DNA of 64,000 nt from Brucella pecoris (GCF_006376675.1 NZ_VEWK01000001.1:186001-250000), one strand, 5' to 3'; positions 54,341 to 63,690 are shown, counted from the first letter of the stretch. Numbers and translations are program-made. Notes: generated from the sequence alone by a model not told the origin.

Positions 54341-54352
54341 TGACTCGTAGAC

Positions 54353-54380
54353 GGAAAATTCTGAAAATTCAGAAATTTCC
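54353..54380. promoter_or_regulatory. 28-base imperfect palindrome in the ahpC leader
   Basis: GGAAAATTCTGAA-AA-TTCAGAAATTTCC: 12 of 13 positions pair, with one A-A mismatch. It lies just downstream of the predicted start and could be a regulator site or an RNA hairpin. It does not match the OxyR pattern. Confidence 0.5.
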
Positions 54381-54412
54381 GCATAGAAACGGAATTTACA
54401 GGCAGGTATAAG

Positions 54413-54967
54413 ATGCTCGGTATTGGCGACAAGCTCCCCTCCTTCAAGGTCACCGGCGTAAAGCCCGGCTTCAACCATCATGAAGAAAATGGTGTTTCGG
54501 CATTTGAAGAAATCACCGAAGCAAGCTTCGCGGGCAAGTGGAAGGTCATCTTCTTCTACCCTAAGGACTTCACCTTTGTTTGCCCGACCGAAATCGCAGA
54601 ATTTGCGCGTCTTGCATCGGACTTCGAAGACCGTGACGCCGTCGTTCTTGGTGGCTCGACCGACAATGAATTCGTGAAGCTCGCATGGCGTCGTGATCAC
54701 AAGGATCTCGACAAGCTGCCGATCTGGTCGTTTGCCGACACGAATGGTTCGCTGGTTGATGGTCTTGGCGTTCGCTCGCCGGATGGTGTGGCATACCGCT
54801 ACACCTTTGTTGTCGACCCGGACAATACGATCCAGCATGTTTACGCAACCAACCTCAACGTTGGCCGCGCTCCCAAGGACACGCTGCGCGTTCTCGATGC
54901 GTTGCAGACCGATGAGCTCTGCCCATGCAACCGCGAAGTCGGTGGCGAGACGCTCAAGGCTGCCTGA
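54413..54967 (+). CDS. ahpC: Alkyl hydroperoxide reductase AhpC (peroxiredoxin)
   Basis: Two-cysteine peroxiredoxin, 184 residues. Peroxidatic cysteine C57 in FTFVCPTE; C-terminal CPC pair C170/C172 (ELCPCNREVGG), the arrangement seen in actinobacterial AhpC that is recycled by AhpD and not AhpF. Reduces hydrogen peroxide, organic peroxides and peroxynitrite. An intrinsic terminator separates it from ahpD, so ahpC is probably made in excess. Confidence 0.96.
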   Translation: MLGIGDKLPSFKVTGVKPGFNHHEENGVSAFEEITEASFAGKWKVIFFYPKDFTFVCPTEIAEFARLASDFEDRDAVVLGGSTDNEFVKLAWRRDHKDLDKLPIWSFADTNGSLVDGLGVRSPDGVAYRYTFVVDPDNTIQHVYATNLNVGRAPKDTLRVLDALQTDELCPCNREVGGETLKAA

Positions 54968-54986
54968 TCGGTCCCAATTATTGGCA

Positions 54987-55016
54987 GAAAGGCGGGTCAA
55001 GGCCCGCCTTTCTTTT
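54987..55016 (+). terminator. Terminator/attenuator between ahpC and ahpD
   Basis: Perfect 10-bp stem GAAAGGCGGG/CCCGCCTTTC with a 6-base loop and following TTTT. Partial read-through would give less AhpD than AhpC. Confidence 0.8.
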
Positions 55017-55051
55017 ATCTAATATCCAAAGTGACAGATACAGAGGGTTCC

Positions 55052-55579
55052 ATGTCCATTGATGATCTGAAGTCAAAAATCCCGGATTTCGCCAAGGACG
55101 TTCGTCTTAATCTTTCGTCGATGGCAAGCGACGAAACGCTGACACCGCAGCAAAAGTACGGCCTGTTCGTCGCCTGCGGCATTGCCTCCCGCAATGTAGA
55201 CGTGCGCAAGGCGCTTGTTGCAGAAGCCACTACCAAGGTCGACACCTCCGTCATTCAGGCAGCAAAGTCGGCTGCGTCGATCATGGGCATGAACAATGTC
55301 TATTACCGCTTCGTACATCTTGCGACCAACAAGGACTATCGCACCATGCCAGCGAAGCTGCGTATGAATGTGATCGGTAATCCGGGTGTCGATAAGGTCG
55401 ACTTCGAACTGTGGTCGCTGGCTGTATCTGCGATCAACGGCTGCGGCATGTGCATCGATGCGCATGAGGATGTTCTGCGCAAGGCCAATATGACGTCGGA
55501 AACGATCCAGACCGCCGTGCGTTTTGCTTCGATTATCCAGTCGGTGGCTATCGCACTGGAAGCTGCTGACGCCGAATAA
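55052..55579 (+). CDS. ahpD: Alkyl hydroperoxide reductase AhpD
   Basis: 175 residues from ATG 55052 (GAGGG 4 bases upstream). The thiol active site CGMC (C131, C134) with E119 and H138 matches the spacing of Mycobacterium AhpD. It reduces oxidised AhpC. Second gene of the peroxide-defence pair, followed by a strong terminator. Confidence 0.96.
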   Translation: MSIDDLKSKIPDFAKDVRLNLSSMASDETLTPQQKYGLFVACGIASRNVDVRKALVAEATTKVDTSVIQAAKSAASIMGMNNVYYRFVHLATNKDYRTMPAKLRMNVIGNPGVDKVDFELWSLAVSAINGCGMCIDAHEDVLRKANMTSETIQTAVRFASIIQSVAIALEAADAE

Positions 55580-55601
55580 GAGCTGAAAGCTCCTTAACAA
55601 G

Positions 55602-55635
55602 AAAAGCCCGCGTGGATCGCTCCACGCGGGCTTTT
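55602..55635. terminator. Bidirectional terminator, ahpD and MFS gene
   Basis: Perfect 15-bp stem (AAAAGCCCGCGTGGA/TCCACGCGGGCTTTT, TCGC loop) with T runs both ways, between convergent genes. Confidence 0.92.
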
Positions 55636-55651
55636 TGTTTCGTAGGGTTTA

Positions 55652-56932
55652 TTACTCGCCCCGCTTGAATGAGATGAATGCAAAACCGATCAGCGAGATG
55701 ACCGCGGCCGCAGACATGTAATAGCCGACATAGTCGAAGCTATAATGCGTTGCGAGCCAGGTCGCGATATAGGGCGCAACCGAAGCACCGAGAATACCCG
55801 CCAGATTGAAGGTCAGCGAAGCGCCTGTATAGCGGACCGAGGTTGGGAACGGCTCGGCCAGAGCTGCACCGATTGGACCATAGGTGAGGCCCATCAAACC
55901 AAAGCCGATGATAAGGAATGCGAGAACGCCAGCCGTACCAGCCATGAACAAAGGTGCCATGATGAAGCCGTAGAGGCCGATCAGGACAGTGACGATGATC
56001 ATGATCGGACGCATGCCGAAGCGGTCGGAAAGCAGCGCTGCTACTGGGATCATGAGCCCGAAGAAGATTACGCCAACCATCTGAAGAATAAGAAATTCCT
56101 CACGGCTGTAACCAAGGGCGCGTGTACCCCAGCCGAGTGAGAAGACTGTCATGAGGTAGAACAGGACGAAGGTTGCAACAGCACCGATGGTGCCGAGAAA
56201 CAGGCTCATCTTGTGCTTCTTGAACAGAGCCGCAACCGGAACCTCAACACGTTCAGCCTTATCGATTGCCTTCTGGAATTCTGGCGTTTCAGCGATTTTC
56301 AGACGGATGAACAGACCAACGCCAACCAGCAGGGCGCTGGCGATGAAAGGAATACGCCAGCCGAATGCAAAGAATTGTTCTTCGGTGAGCAGTTCGGCCA
56401 GAAGGAGAAAGATACCTGTCGCCAGAATGAAGCCGACTGGAGCGCCAAGCTGCGGGAACATGCCGTACCATGTGCGCTTGCCTTCCGGTGCATTCTCTGT
56501 TGCAAGCAGTACTGCACCGCCCCATTCGCCACCGAGACCGAGCCCCTGACCCAGGCGGCACAGAGCTAGCAGGAGAGCTGCCCAGACGCCTATCGAATCA
56601 TAGGTTGGCAGAAAGCCGATGGCGACTGTGGAGATACCCATAGTCATGAGTGCCGCAACCAGCGTCGCTTTGCGACCGACTTTATCCCCGAAGTGACCGA
56701 ACAATGCACCACCGATGGGGCGGGCAAAGAATGCAATCGCAAAGGTCGCCAGAGATTGAAGAAGCGCGGAATTGCCGTCGCTCGCAGGGAAGAAGAGATG
56801 CGGGAATACGATCACCGCAGCGGTTGCGTAAATATAGAAGTCAAAGAACTCGATCGTGGTGCCGATCATGCTCGCGGCCAGAACACGGCGCGCGGAATTT
56901 TTCTGCGGAGCAACCGCTACAGCGACAGTCAT
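55652..56932 (-). CDS. MFS transporter, metabolite:H+ symporter (MHS) family
   Basis: 426 residues, twelve membrane segments, opening with ASMIGTTIEFFDFYIYATAA and RLGQGLGLGGEWGGA, hallmarks of the MHS group (ShiA, KgtP, ProP relatives). Imports organic acids, shikimate-like compounds or betaines with protons; the solute is unknown. Single gene with its own 240-base upstream region. Convergent with ahpD. Confidence 0.92.
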   Translation of the reverse strand: MTVAVAVAPQKNSARRVLAASMIGTTIEFFDFYIYATAAVIVFPHLFFPASDGNSALLQSLATFAIAFFARPIGGALFGHFGDKVGRKATLVAALMTMGISTVAIGFLPTYDSIGVWAALLLALCRLGQGLGLGGEWGGAVLLATENAPEGKRTWYGMFPQLGAPVGFILATGIFLLLAELLTEEQFFAFGWRIPFIASALLVGVGLFIRLKIAETPEFQKAIDKAERVEVPVAALFKKHKMSLFLGTIGAVATFVLFYLMTVFSLGWGTRALGYSREEFLILQMVGVIFFGLMIPVAALLSDRFGMRPIMIIVTVLIGLYGFIMAPLFMAGTAGVLAFLIIGFGLMGLTYGPIGAALAEPFPTSVRYTGASLTFNLAGILGASVAPYIATWLATHYSFDYVGYYMSAAAVISLIGFAFISFKRGE

Positions 56933-57174
56933 TGTTTCAGATCCAATATTTGCGGGCAGTCAAAATTGGGGGGAGGAGCCCGAGATAAGGTTCTTTAAAA
57001 CCGCGGAATATAGAATCGCAAGCGGAAAACGGCTTTCAAGCAATTTTATGATTTCGAATGCGATGTTTTAGAAAGAAAACGAAAGTGGGTAAAATTCTCG
57101 TCAGCGCTCCGCTTGGTCTTTTATTTGCCGTAACGGAAGACTAGATTTCCAGTGCCGTCGGTTTGGAAGCGAAG

Positions 57175-57600
57175 ATGTATCGAGCACAGTACGATGTCGG
57201 TCTGAGGAATACAGCACGAGATCATGCGGTCTTGTGTTTGCCCTCCCGTGTGCTCATGACATTGCTATCGCTTTTGTTTCTTTTTTCGGTACAGCTTTGT
57301 TATGCAATGGCGCATGACGCGCCGTCTGTGCCGGTGGTTTCTGATGTCAGTGCGGGTGTGCCACATCACATGGGCGTCACCGGGCCATCGGCGGACGTGG
57401 GCAAAACTGCCCCGATGGATCATGGTGTCAAAACACCAAATGCTTGCGTTATGATGACATGTGGCTGTGTGTTTCAGCTCGGTGCTGATTTGCGTTCGTT
57501 TGCTCCCGCACAGGATTTTGGCTTGCCCCCGCTCGTGGCGGCTCTAAGCGGCAAATCTCCCAGAGGTGATTTACGACCTCCCATATCGCTTCAGGCTTGA
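57175..57600 (+). CDS. Small membrane-anchored His/Met/Cys-rich protein of copper gene set
   Basis: 141 residues from ATG 57175 (GGAAG site 5 bases upstream); TTG 57163 and ATG 57256 are alternatives. One hydrophobic segment at about residues 28-46, then an extra-cytoplasmic tail with HHMG, MDHG and a cysteine cluster ACVMMTCGC. I do not recognise a named family. It lies 57 bases before a multicopper oxidase gene, and the metal-binding side chains suggest a copper-handling accessory role. The upstream gap has the loose dyad TTCCA-N12-TGGAA (57147-57168), which is too weak to call a CueR site. Confidence 0.7.
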   Translation: MYRAQYDVGLRNTARDHAVLCLPSRVLMTLLSLLFLFSVQLCYAMAHDAPSVPVVSDVSAGVPHHMGVTGPSADVGKTAPMDHGVKTPNACVMMTCGCVFQLGADLRSFAPAQDFGLPPLVAALSGKSPRGDLRPPISLQA

Positions 57601-57657
57601 TCTGGAAATCGCCGCCGGGTTTTGGCGGCTATCATGATTATTGTCTGGAGACTTACC

Positions 57658-59268
57658 ATGTCTGGAATTACACGCCGCCGCCTGCTGATTCTTGGTGCAG
57701 GGGCTGCCTTTGTTACTGCCATTCGTCCTTTTGACAGCCCGGCCCAAGATGCACATCAGAAAATGGGCCACGGTGCATCTGCCCCATCGATCGCTCCGGC
57801 CGGTCGGCCCTTGCCTCTGCCGCCACTGATCGAACCCGATGCATCGGGTGTCGTTAAACTGAAAGTACAGACCGGACGACACAGCTTTGAAGAAGGAAGC
57901 GAAGCGGCATCGGCTGGCATCAATGGTGCCTATCTCGGCCCGCTCGTCCGCTTGACGAAGGGGGAAACGGTCACTCTTTCCGTCGAAAATAGTATGGATG
58001 AAGGGACCACGCTTCATTGGCATGGGCTTTTCGTTCCGTCCATACTCGACGGCGGACCTCACAATGTGATTGCGGCGGGCAAGGCCTGGCAGCCAAAAGT
58101 CAAAGTTGAACAGCCGGCTTCGTTCAACTGGTTCCATCCGCATTTGCATGGCAACACCGCCCGTCAGGCGCATTTGGGCATTGCCGGTCTCATGGTTGTG
58201 ACTGATGGAAAGGATGCTGAGCGCGGACTGCCAGAAGATTACGGTGTGGACGATATTCCACTGGTACTTCAGGATCGCCGGGTAGTTGAGGGCAACAAGA
58301 TTTACGAGCCCGACATTATGGATTTGATGCACGGTTTCCGTGGCGGCAAGCTTATTGTGAACGGTGTCGTTTCACCCGAGGCACGTGTCCCTGCATCCAT
58401 CGTCCGTCTGCGCATCCTGAATGGCGCCAATGCGCGAAATTTTCATGTTCGTTTGAGCGATAATCGGCCTTTGCTCGTAGTAGCATCGGATGGTGGATTT
58501 ATTGGAAAACCTGAACCAGTTGAAAGGCTGACCATCAGTCCTGGTGAACGCTATGAGGTTCTTGTTGATTTTTCCAAGGGCGAGGCGGCTGACTTGCTGA
58601 CCTACGGCGACGATAGCGGCGATGACGATCTGCACTTGATGCGGTTTGTCGTAGACGCTGCATTGCAGCGGAAAATCACGACGCTTCCAGATCGTCTGGA
58701 CGGTCCTGATGCACCTGATGAAAAACTCTCTGTAAAGCGCCGCTCATTTTTCTTCGACGAACGTATGGCGGAAAACATGAAGCTGATGATGGCGAAGCCG
58801 TCAGCCGATCCTCACGCCGGTCATGACATGGGCAACATGGATATGGGCTCGATGCAGTCCGATGCCACCGATCACGATATGCATGGAGCCAGGACTTCCG
58901 CCGATACAGGACCAGCGCTTGAAGCTTTGACCTCGGGTGTGGAAATGGCAATTGCGGGTAAGCCGTTTGATATGGACCGCATCGATGTCGAGGCTAAACT
59001 TGGCTCCTGGGAGATTTGGGATCTTACAACGAAAGAGATGCCGCATCCGTTCCATATCCATGGAGCATCATTTCGCATTCTTTCCCTGAACGGTAAGGCC
59101 CCTCCACCACATCAATCGGGATGGAAGGATACTGCATTGATCGACGGGAAGGCCGAAATACTCGTTCATTTCGACCGCGAAGCGGCGAAAAGCCATCCAT
59201 TCATGTTTCATTGCCACGTTCTGGAACATGAAGATGTGGGTATGATGGCGCAGTTCGTAACGGTATAG
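57658..59268 (+). CDS. Multicopper oxidase, CueO/CopA-like
   Basis: 536 residues from ATG 57658, chosen for the Tat signal TRRRLLILGAGAAF at residues 5-18. Copper motifs: HWHG (LHWHGLF), HPHLHG, HPFHIHG and the C-terminal HCHVLEHEDVGMM with the type 1 copper ligands. A methionine/histidine-rich insert (HDMGNMDMGSM, residues about 390-415) resembles the CueO copper-binding loop. Likely a periplasmic cuprous oxidase that protects against copper. A sodC gene follows. Confidence 0.92.
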   Translation: MSGITRRRLLILGAGAAFVTAIRPFDSPAQDAHQKMGHGASAPSIAPAGRPLPLPPLIEPDASGVVKLKVQTGRHSFEEGSEAASAGINGAYLGPLVRLTKGETVTLSVENSMDEGTTLHWHGLFVPSILDGGPHNVIAAGKAWQPKVKVEQPASFNWFHPHLHGNTARQAHLGIAGLMVVTDGKDAERGLPEDYGVDDIPLVLQDRRVVEGNKIYEPDIMDLMHGFRGGKLIVNGVVSPEARVPASIVRLRILNGANARNFHVRLSDNRPLLVVASDGGFIGKPEPVERLTISPGERYEVLVDFSKGEAADLLTYGDDSGDDDLHLMRFVVDAALQRKITTLPDRLDGPDAPDEKLSVKRRSFFFDERMAENMKLMMAKPSADPHAGHDMGNMDMGSMQSDATDHDMHGARTSADTGPALEALTSGVEMAIAGKPFDMDRIDVEAKLGSWEIWDLTTKEMPHPFHIHGASFRILSLNGKAPPPHQSGWKDTALIDGKAEILVHFDREAAKSHPFMFHCHVLEHEDVGMMAQFVTV

Positions 59269-59276
59269 CCTGTAAC

Positions 59277-59308
59277 GGGCCGTGTGACAGGCGTTTGTCA
59301 CACGGCCC
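59277..59308 (+). terminator. Hairpin after multicopper oxidase gene
   Basis: Perfect 12-bp stem GGGCCGTGTGAC/GTCACACGGCCC with an 8-base loop; the T residues that follow are scattered, so termination may be partial. Confidence 0.65.
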
Positions 59309-59392
59309 TCACTTTGAAGATTTTATTTTCGAACAATTTCAGACAGTGTGCGTTGTCTCTTTATCACGAACCATTGCGATCAGGAGAAAACG

Positions 59393-59914
59393 ATGCAGCC
59401 GTTATTGATTGCTTCAGCAATGATGCTTCTGACAGTTCCCGCTGTCGCGGCAGATATGAGTGTCAAACTCTACGAAGCTCTGCCGACTGGTCAAGGAAAA
59501 GAAATCGGCATGGTCATGATCTCGCAGACTGCGGAAGGATTACAGTTCAAACCGGATCTGCATGGCCTTCCGTCTGGTGAGCATGGCTTCCATGTGCACG
59601 AAAACGGAAGCTGTGCACCTGCTGAAAAGGACGGAAAAACCATCCCGGCAGAAGCCGCGGGTGGGCACTATGATCCCTCACATTCAAAGCATCATATGGG
59701 CCCGGAAGGCGAGGGGCATCTTGGTGACCTACCCTTGCTTAAAACTGATGCTGAGGGCAATGCAACGCAAAGTGTTACGGCCTCGCGCCTCAAGTCACTG
59801 GATGAAATCAAAGGCAAGGCTTTGATGGTTCACTTGGGTGGTGACAATTATTCCGATGAGCCCAAGCCACTTGGCGGTGGCGGAGCTCGGTTTGCCTGCG
59901 GTGTGATCGAATAG
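59393..59914 (+). CDS. sodC: Periplasmic Cu/Zn superoxide dismutase
   Basis: 173 residues, the length of Brucella SodC, from ATG 59393 (AGGAG 6 bases upstream) with a signal peptide ending AVAADM. Metal ligand regions GFHVHENGSC, GGHYDP and HLGDLP and the C-terminal LGGGGARFACGVIE are conserved. Converts superoxide to peroxide in the periplasm. It follows the copper oxidase by 124 bases. Confidence 0.95.
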   Translation: MQPLLIASAMMLLTVPAVAADMSVKLYEALPTGQGKEIGMVMISQTAEGLQFKPDLHGLPSGEHGFHVHENGSCAPAEKDGKTIPAEAAGGHYDPSHSKHHMGPEGEGHLGDLPLLKTDAEGNATQSVTASRLKSLDEIKGKALMVHLGGDNYSDEPKPLGGGGARFACGVIE

Positions 59915-59928
59915 TCTGGATCGAAGAC

Positions 59929-61257
59929 CTATCCCCAGTTCTCGATGCGGATTTTGGAGCCATCGGAAAATCGCGATATATGGAACGCCGATGGATCGAC
60001 GACAGGCGTTTCACCTGTAACCATGTCTGCCACAAGCTTACCAGCGCCTGGGCCAATGCCGAAACCATGCCCTGAAAACCCCGTAGCAACGATCAGCCCT
60101 TCGATGCCCGGAATGGGAGAAATGACCGGGATGACATCCGGCATCGTGTCGATGAGCCCGGCCCATTCCTGTGCTATTGTTGCCGACGAGAAAGACGGAA
60201 TTGCCTGCTTCAGCTTCGCAAGTAACTGAGCGTTGGCGGCCTTGTGTGGAGCAGGGTCGAGCGTTCGGATTTTCTCGAAGATGGAGATTTGATCGGCAGG
60301 ACGAAGCTTCCATTGGAACGCTTCTTCGAAGAAGCGTTCACCAAACCTGAATCGCAACGACCGCCACTCTGTAGAAAGCGACGGTATAAAATCGCGGAAG
60401 AACCGGAAGCTGTCAGGCACGATATCGGCGATTGAGCCGCCAAGACTCGCGACCGTATAACCACCGTCCAACCTCTTGCGCAGGGCAAAATCCGAAAATG
60501 CGATTGCGGCCTCCACACCGGCATCAATAGGCGCTGTACAGAATACGGACGAGCGAACTTTCAACTGCGGCAGATGTGCATTGAAAGCAGAGACAATAAG
60601 TCTGGACCAGGCTCCACCCGCAACAACCACTGCTTCGCATGGCAGGCGACCTTTTTCGGTAAGGACGGCGGTGGCACGGCCATTGGTCGTTTCGATACCG
60701 CGTACAGCACAATTTTGTAAAATGACAGCGCCATCTTCTTGTGCCTTTGCTGCAAATGCGGGAATGGCCTTTTGCGGTTCCGCACGACCGTCGAGCGGCG
60801 TAATCATGCCGCCGGCAAGGCGACGATTGATCCCCGGTGCAAGTGCTGCAGCTTGTTTGGCGTTGAGAAGTTCCGTTTCGATATCATGCTCGCGGGCGAT
60901 CTTGATCCACTCGGCATAAAGAGCCATTTGCTCTTCTTTTTCAGCCGTGTAAGCAATTCCGGTAACGTGGAAGCCGGTTTCGCGGCCTGTGCGCTCGTTC
61001 ATGCTGTCCCATAGCCGCATACTCTCGACGATGAGCGGCATTTCGCGGCTGTCACGACCCGTGCGGCGGCACCAGCCCCAGTTACGGCTCGATTGTTCAC
61101 CTGCTATCTCTCCCTTCTCAAGAAGGGTGACGGGAATACCGCGTTCGGCCAGGAAAAGGGCGGTAGAAACACCGATGACGCCGCCGCCAATGATGGCGAT
61201 CTTGGTTTCTTGCGGCAAGCTTTCTGCTGTCGCCACCTTATCCGTGACCGGCCCCAT
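59929..61257 (-). CDS. FAD-dependent oxidoreductase, DadA/DAO-like
   Basis: 442 residues from ATG 61257 (AGGAG 9 bases upstream; the frame continues to 61329). FAD motif IAIIGGGVIGVSTALFLAERG near residue 20, SSRNWGWCRRTGRD, and the C-terminal FSGHGFGIGPGAGKL. Belongs to the D-amino-acid dehydrogenase/oxidase fold class; oxidises a D- or N-substituted amino acid or amine, exact substrate unknown. Stands alone, convergent with sodC. Confidence 0.88.
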   Translation of the reverse strand: MGPVTDKVATAESLPQETKIAIIGGGVIGVSTALFLAERGIPVTLLEKGEIAGEQSSRNWGWCRRTGRDSREMPLIVESMRLWDSMNERTGRETGFHVTGIAYTAEKEEQMALYAEWIKIAREHDIETELLNAKQAAALAPGINRRLAGGMITPLDGRAEPQKAIPAFAAKAQEDGAVILQNCAVRGIETTNGRATAVLTEKGRLPCEAVVVAGGAWSRLIVSAFNAHLPQLKVRSSVFCTAPIDAGVEAAIAFSDFALRKRLDGGYTVASLGGSIADIVPDSFRFFRDFIPSLSTEWRSLRFRFGERFFEEAFQWKLRPADQISIFEKIRTLDPAPHKAANAQLLAKLKQAIPSFSSATIAQEWAGLIDTMPDVIPVISPIPGIEGLIVATGFSGHGFGIGPGAGKLVADMVTGETPVVDPSAFHISRFSDGSKIRIENWG

Positions 61258-61466
61258 TTCGGTATTCTCCTGCAATGCGATTGGGTGATTTGGCATGTGG
61301 AAGCATTGCGAACATGGCTCGCTTTTCATTCGCGATCAACCAGATAAGCCGTTCTAGAAATACTTAATTACGATATTCCTGAGATATTCTATCCTGTTTT
61401 GGTAGCTTTCCGGAGAATGTGTCTCTATATCCGCCTGAATAGCAATCTGGATACGCGATCTTGCTT

Positions 61467-62561
61467 ATGGACGCACGCAACCCGCACGACGAAAGACAGG
61501 TTTCCGGTCATTCCGGTCCGGCGCTAACTTTGTCCGATATTAGCCGCCAGTTTGGTGCTGTGCGTGCTCTCAACGATGTCTCTCTCGATGTTCATGCAGG
61601 CGAAATTATCTGCCTGGTTGGTCATTCCGGCTGTGGCAAGACTTCCTTGTTGCGCATCATTGCCGGTATTGATGCCCCGGACAGCGGAACGCTCACGATG
61701 GGGGGCAAGACATTTGTCGGACCGTCGGTTTTTATTGAGCCGGAGAAGCGAAACGTTGGTGTCGTCTTCCAGGACTACGCTTTGTTTCCGCATCTGACGG
61801 TCAAGGAAAATATCGTCTTTGGCTTGCGGAGCATGTCCCGAGACGAAGCGAATGAGAGAACGCGTGAACTGCTGGAACTGGTGTCGCTCTTTCATATGGC
61901 GGATCGTTACCCGCATATGCTGTCAGGTGGCGAACAGCAGCGCGTTGCGCTCGTTCGGGCTCTTGCGCCGAAACCACATCTTCTGTTGATGGACGAGCCA
62001 TTTTCAAATCTTGATAGAGGTCTGCGCGCGCGGGTTCGTCATGAGACGGTAGCCTTGTTGAGGGAGCTTGGTACAACGGCGATTATCGTAACCCATGAGG
62101 CTGAAGAAGCGCTGTCTACCGGGGATCGTGTGGTCCTGATGCGAGCTGGCGAGATAGTACAAAGCGGCACGGCGCGCGAACTGCATGACCGGCCAGCGAA
62201 CCGTTATGCAGCAGATTTTTTCTGTGACTTCAATGTAATACCGGGAAGAGTCGAAGGCAATAAGTTGGTCACTCCTTTTGGAGGGCTTGCCATAGCAGAG
62301 CAACTTGAGCCGAATACCGAAGCGTTCGTTTATCTGCGTCCGCGTGATTTCACCATTCTGACCGATGGTGAGACCAGCGAAGCTTCATTCCACGGCCATA
62401 TCGAATCCCGTACGTTTCTCGGTGAAATCGAGGAGCTTGTCGTACAGGTGACGAATGCGGTTCCCCGCCTGCGGGTACGTACAGAACTACGGCTTCCGGC
62501 ATTGGCTAACGAGATTGTTCTATGCCCACAATGGGATAAGGCGCTTGTTTTCCCCAAGTGA
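61467..62561 (+). CDS. fbpC: Fe3+ ABC transporter ATP-binding protein
   Basis: 364 residues from ATG 61467; no clear ribosome-binding site. Walker A GHSGCGKTS (H in place of the usual P), signature LSGGEQQRVALVRAL, Walker B LLLMDEPFSNLD, TOBE-type C-terminus. Placed directly upstream of a ferric-binding protein gene and permease. Annotated as FbpC by that context. Confidence 0.88.
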   Translation: MDARNPHDERQVSGHSGPALTLSDISRQFGAVRALNDVSLDVHAGEIICLVGHSGCGKTSLLRIIAGIDAPDSGTLTMGGKTFVGPSVFIEPEKRNVGVVFQDYALFPHLTVKENIVFGLRSMSRDEANERTRELLELVSLFHMADRYPHMLSGGEQQRVALVRALAPKPHLLLMDEPFSNLDRGLRARVRHETVALLRELGTTAIIVTHEAEEALSTGDRVVLMRAGEIVQSGTARELHDRPANRYAADFFCDFNVIPGRVEGNKLVTPFGGLAIAEQLEPNTEAFVYLRPRDFTILTDGETSEASFHGHIESRTFLGEIEELVVQVTNAVPRLRVRTELRLPALANEIVLCPQWDKALVFPK

Positions 62562-62594
62562 CAGAAAATATCTTCGCCAAGACCGTAAGGGTAA

Positions 62595-62639
62595 TTGACC
62601 GTCAGTGAGCCTCCCCGTATAACTTGATTAGTTCGCTCA
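62595..62639 (+). promoter_or_regulatory. fbpA promoter with RirA-type iron-responsive operator
   Basis: TTGACC (62595-62600), 17 bases, TATAAC (62618-62623) form a strong promoter. TGA-N9-TCA (62625-62639), the core of the rhizobial iron-responsive operator bound by RirA, lies at the transcription start. Expected effect: repression when iron is plentiful. Confidence 0.7.
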
Positions 62640-62673
62640 TAATTCAAAATGAAACAGGTCCATTGGAGGTAAA

Positions 62674-63690
62674 ATGTCCAAATTTGCGCGTTCCGGTCTC
62701 GCTCTCGTCGCAGTAACGCTGTTCGCAGGAGCCGCCCACGCAGATGAAGTGAACATTTACACGACACGCGAGCCGGGCCTCATTCAGCCCCTCCTCGACG
62801 CTTTCAAATCGTCCACTGGAATTACGGTCAATACGGTGTTTCTGAAGGATGGTCTGGCAGAACGTGTGGCCTCTGAAGGTACAAATTCGCCCGCCGATAT
62901 CCTCATGACAGTGGATGCCGGTAATCTGGTCGATCTTGTCGACAAGGGCCTTACCCAGCCGGTCGATTCCAAGGTGTTGAAGGAGGCTGTGCCGGAGCAG
63001 CTTCGCGATGCGAAGGATAACTGGTTCGCGCTGTCCATGCGCGCTCGTGTTGTCTATGCAGCCAAGGACCTCGAGCTCGACAAGATCAATTATGAAGACC
63101 TCTCCGATCCGAAGTGGAAGGGCAAAGTCTGCATCCGTGCAGGCCAGCATCCTTACAATACGGCTCTCTTTGCGGATTACATCGCGCATTATGGTGCGGA
63201 AAAAACAGAAGAATGGCTCAAGGGCCTCAAGGATAATCTCGCGCGCAAGGCTGCAGGCGGGGATCGCGACGGCGCCAAGGATATCCTCGGCGGCATTTGC
63301 GATATCGCGGTGGCCAATTCCTATTATGTCGGCCTGATGCGTTCAGGCAAGGGTGGTGACGAACAGAAGGCCTGGGGCGAGGACATCAAAGTCCTGCTGC
63401 CAACCTTCAAGGATGGCGGCACGCAGGTCAATATCAGCGGCGCGGCTGTCGCAAAGCATGCACCTCACAAGGAAGAGGCAGTCAAGTTGCTTGAATACCT
63501 TGTCTCCGATGAGGCGCAACAGATCTATGCGAAGGCCAATTACGAATATCCGGTCAAGCCGGGTGCGCCACTTGATCCGATCGTGGAATCGTTCGGCGAG
63601 CTTAAGATTGACAACGTTCCACTGTCCGAAATTGTCAGTCACCGCAAGCAGGCGAGCGAACTGGTCGACAAAGTCGGTTTCGACAACTAA
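62674..63690 (+). CDS. fbpA: Fe3+ ABC transporter substrate-binding protein
   Basis: 338 residues, signal peptide 1-23 (ending GAAHA), mature start DEVNIYTTREPGL. The ferric-ligand tyrosine pair Y217-Y218 is present in ANSYYVGLM, and YEYPV follows near the C-terminus. Periplasmic ferric iron receptor. It has its own promoter between fbpC and fbpA. A hairpin follows before fbpB. Confidence 0.93.
   Translation: MSKFARSGLALVAVTLFAGAAHADEVNIYTTREPGLIQPLLDAFKSSTGITVNTVFLKDGLAERVASEGTNSPADILMTVDAGNLVDLVDKGLTQPVDSKVLKEAVPEQLRDAKDNWFALSMRARVVYAAKDLELDKINYEDLSDPKWKGKVCIRAGQHPYNTALFADYIAHYGAEKTEEWLKGLKDNLARKAAGGDRDGAKDILGGICDIAVANSYYVGLMRSGKGGDEQKAWGEDIKVLLPTFKDGGTQVNISGAAVAKHAPHKEEAVKLLEYLVSDEAQQIYAKANYEYPVKPGAPLDPIVESFGELKIDNVPLSEIVSHRKQASELVDKVGFDN

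Noticed and set aside
54277..54352. Classical OxyR site (ATAG-N7-CTAT repeats) between oxyR and ahpC
   Set aside because: ATAG and TTAT occur near 54290-54305, but the spacing is nine and the repeats are incomplete, so I do not call a site.
57135..57168. CueR/MerR-type operator before the copper gene set
   Set aside because: Only short TTCCA/TGGAA arms are present, and no promoter with 19-base spacing fits around them.
61330..61466. Irr or RirA box upstream of fbpC
   Set aside because: TTCTAGAA and TGAGATATTCTATCC are near 61353-61396, but neither matches the Irr or TGA-N9-TCA pattern.
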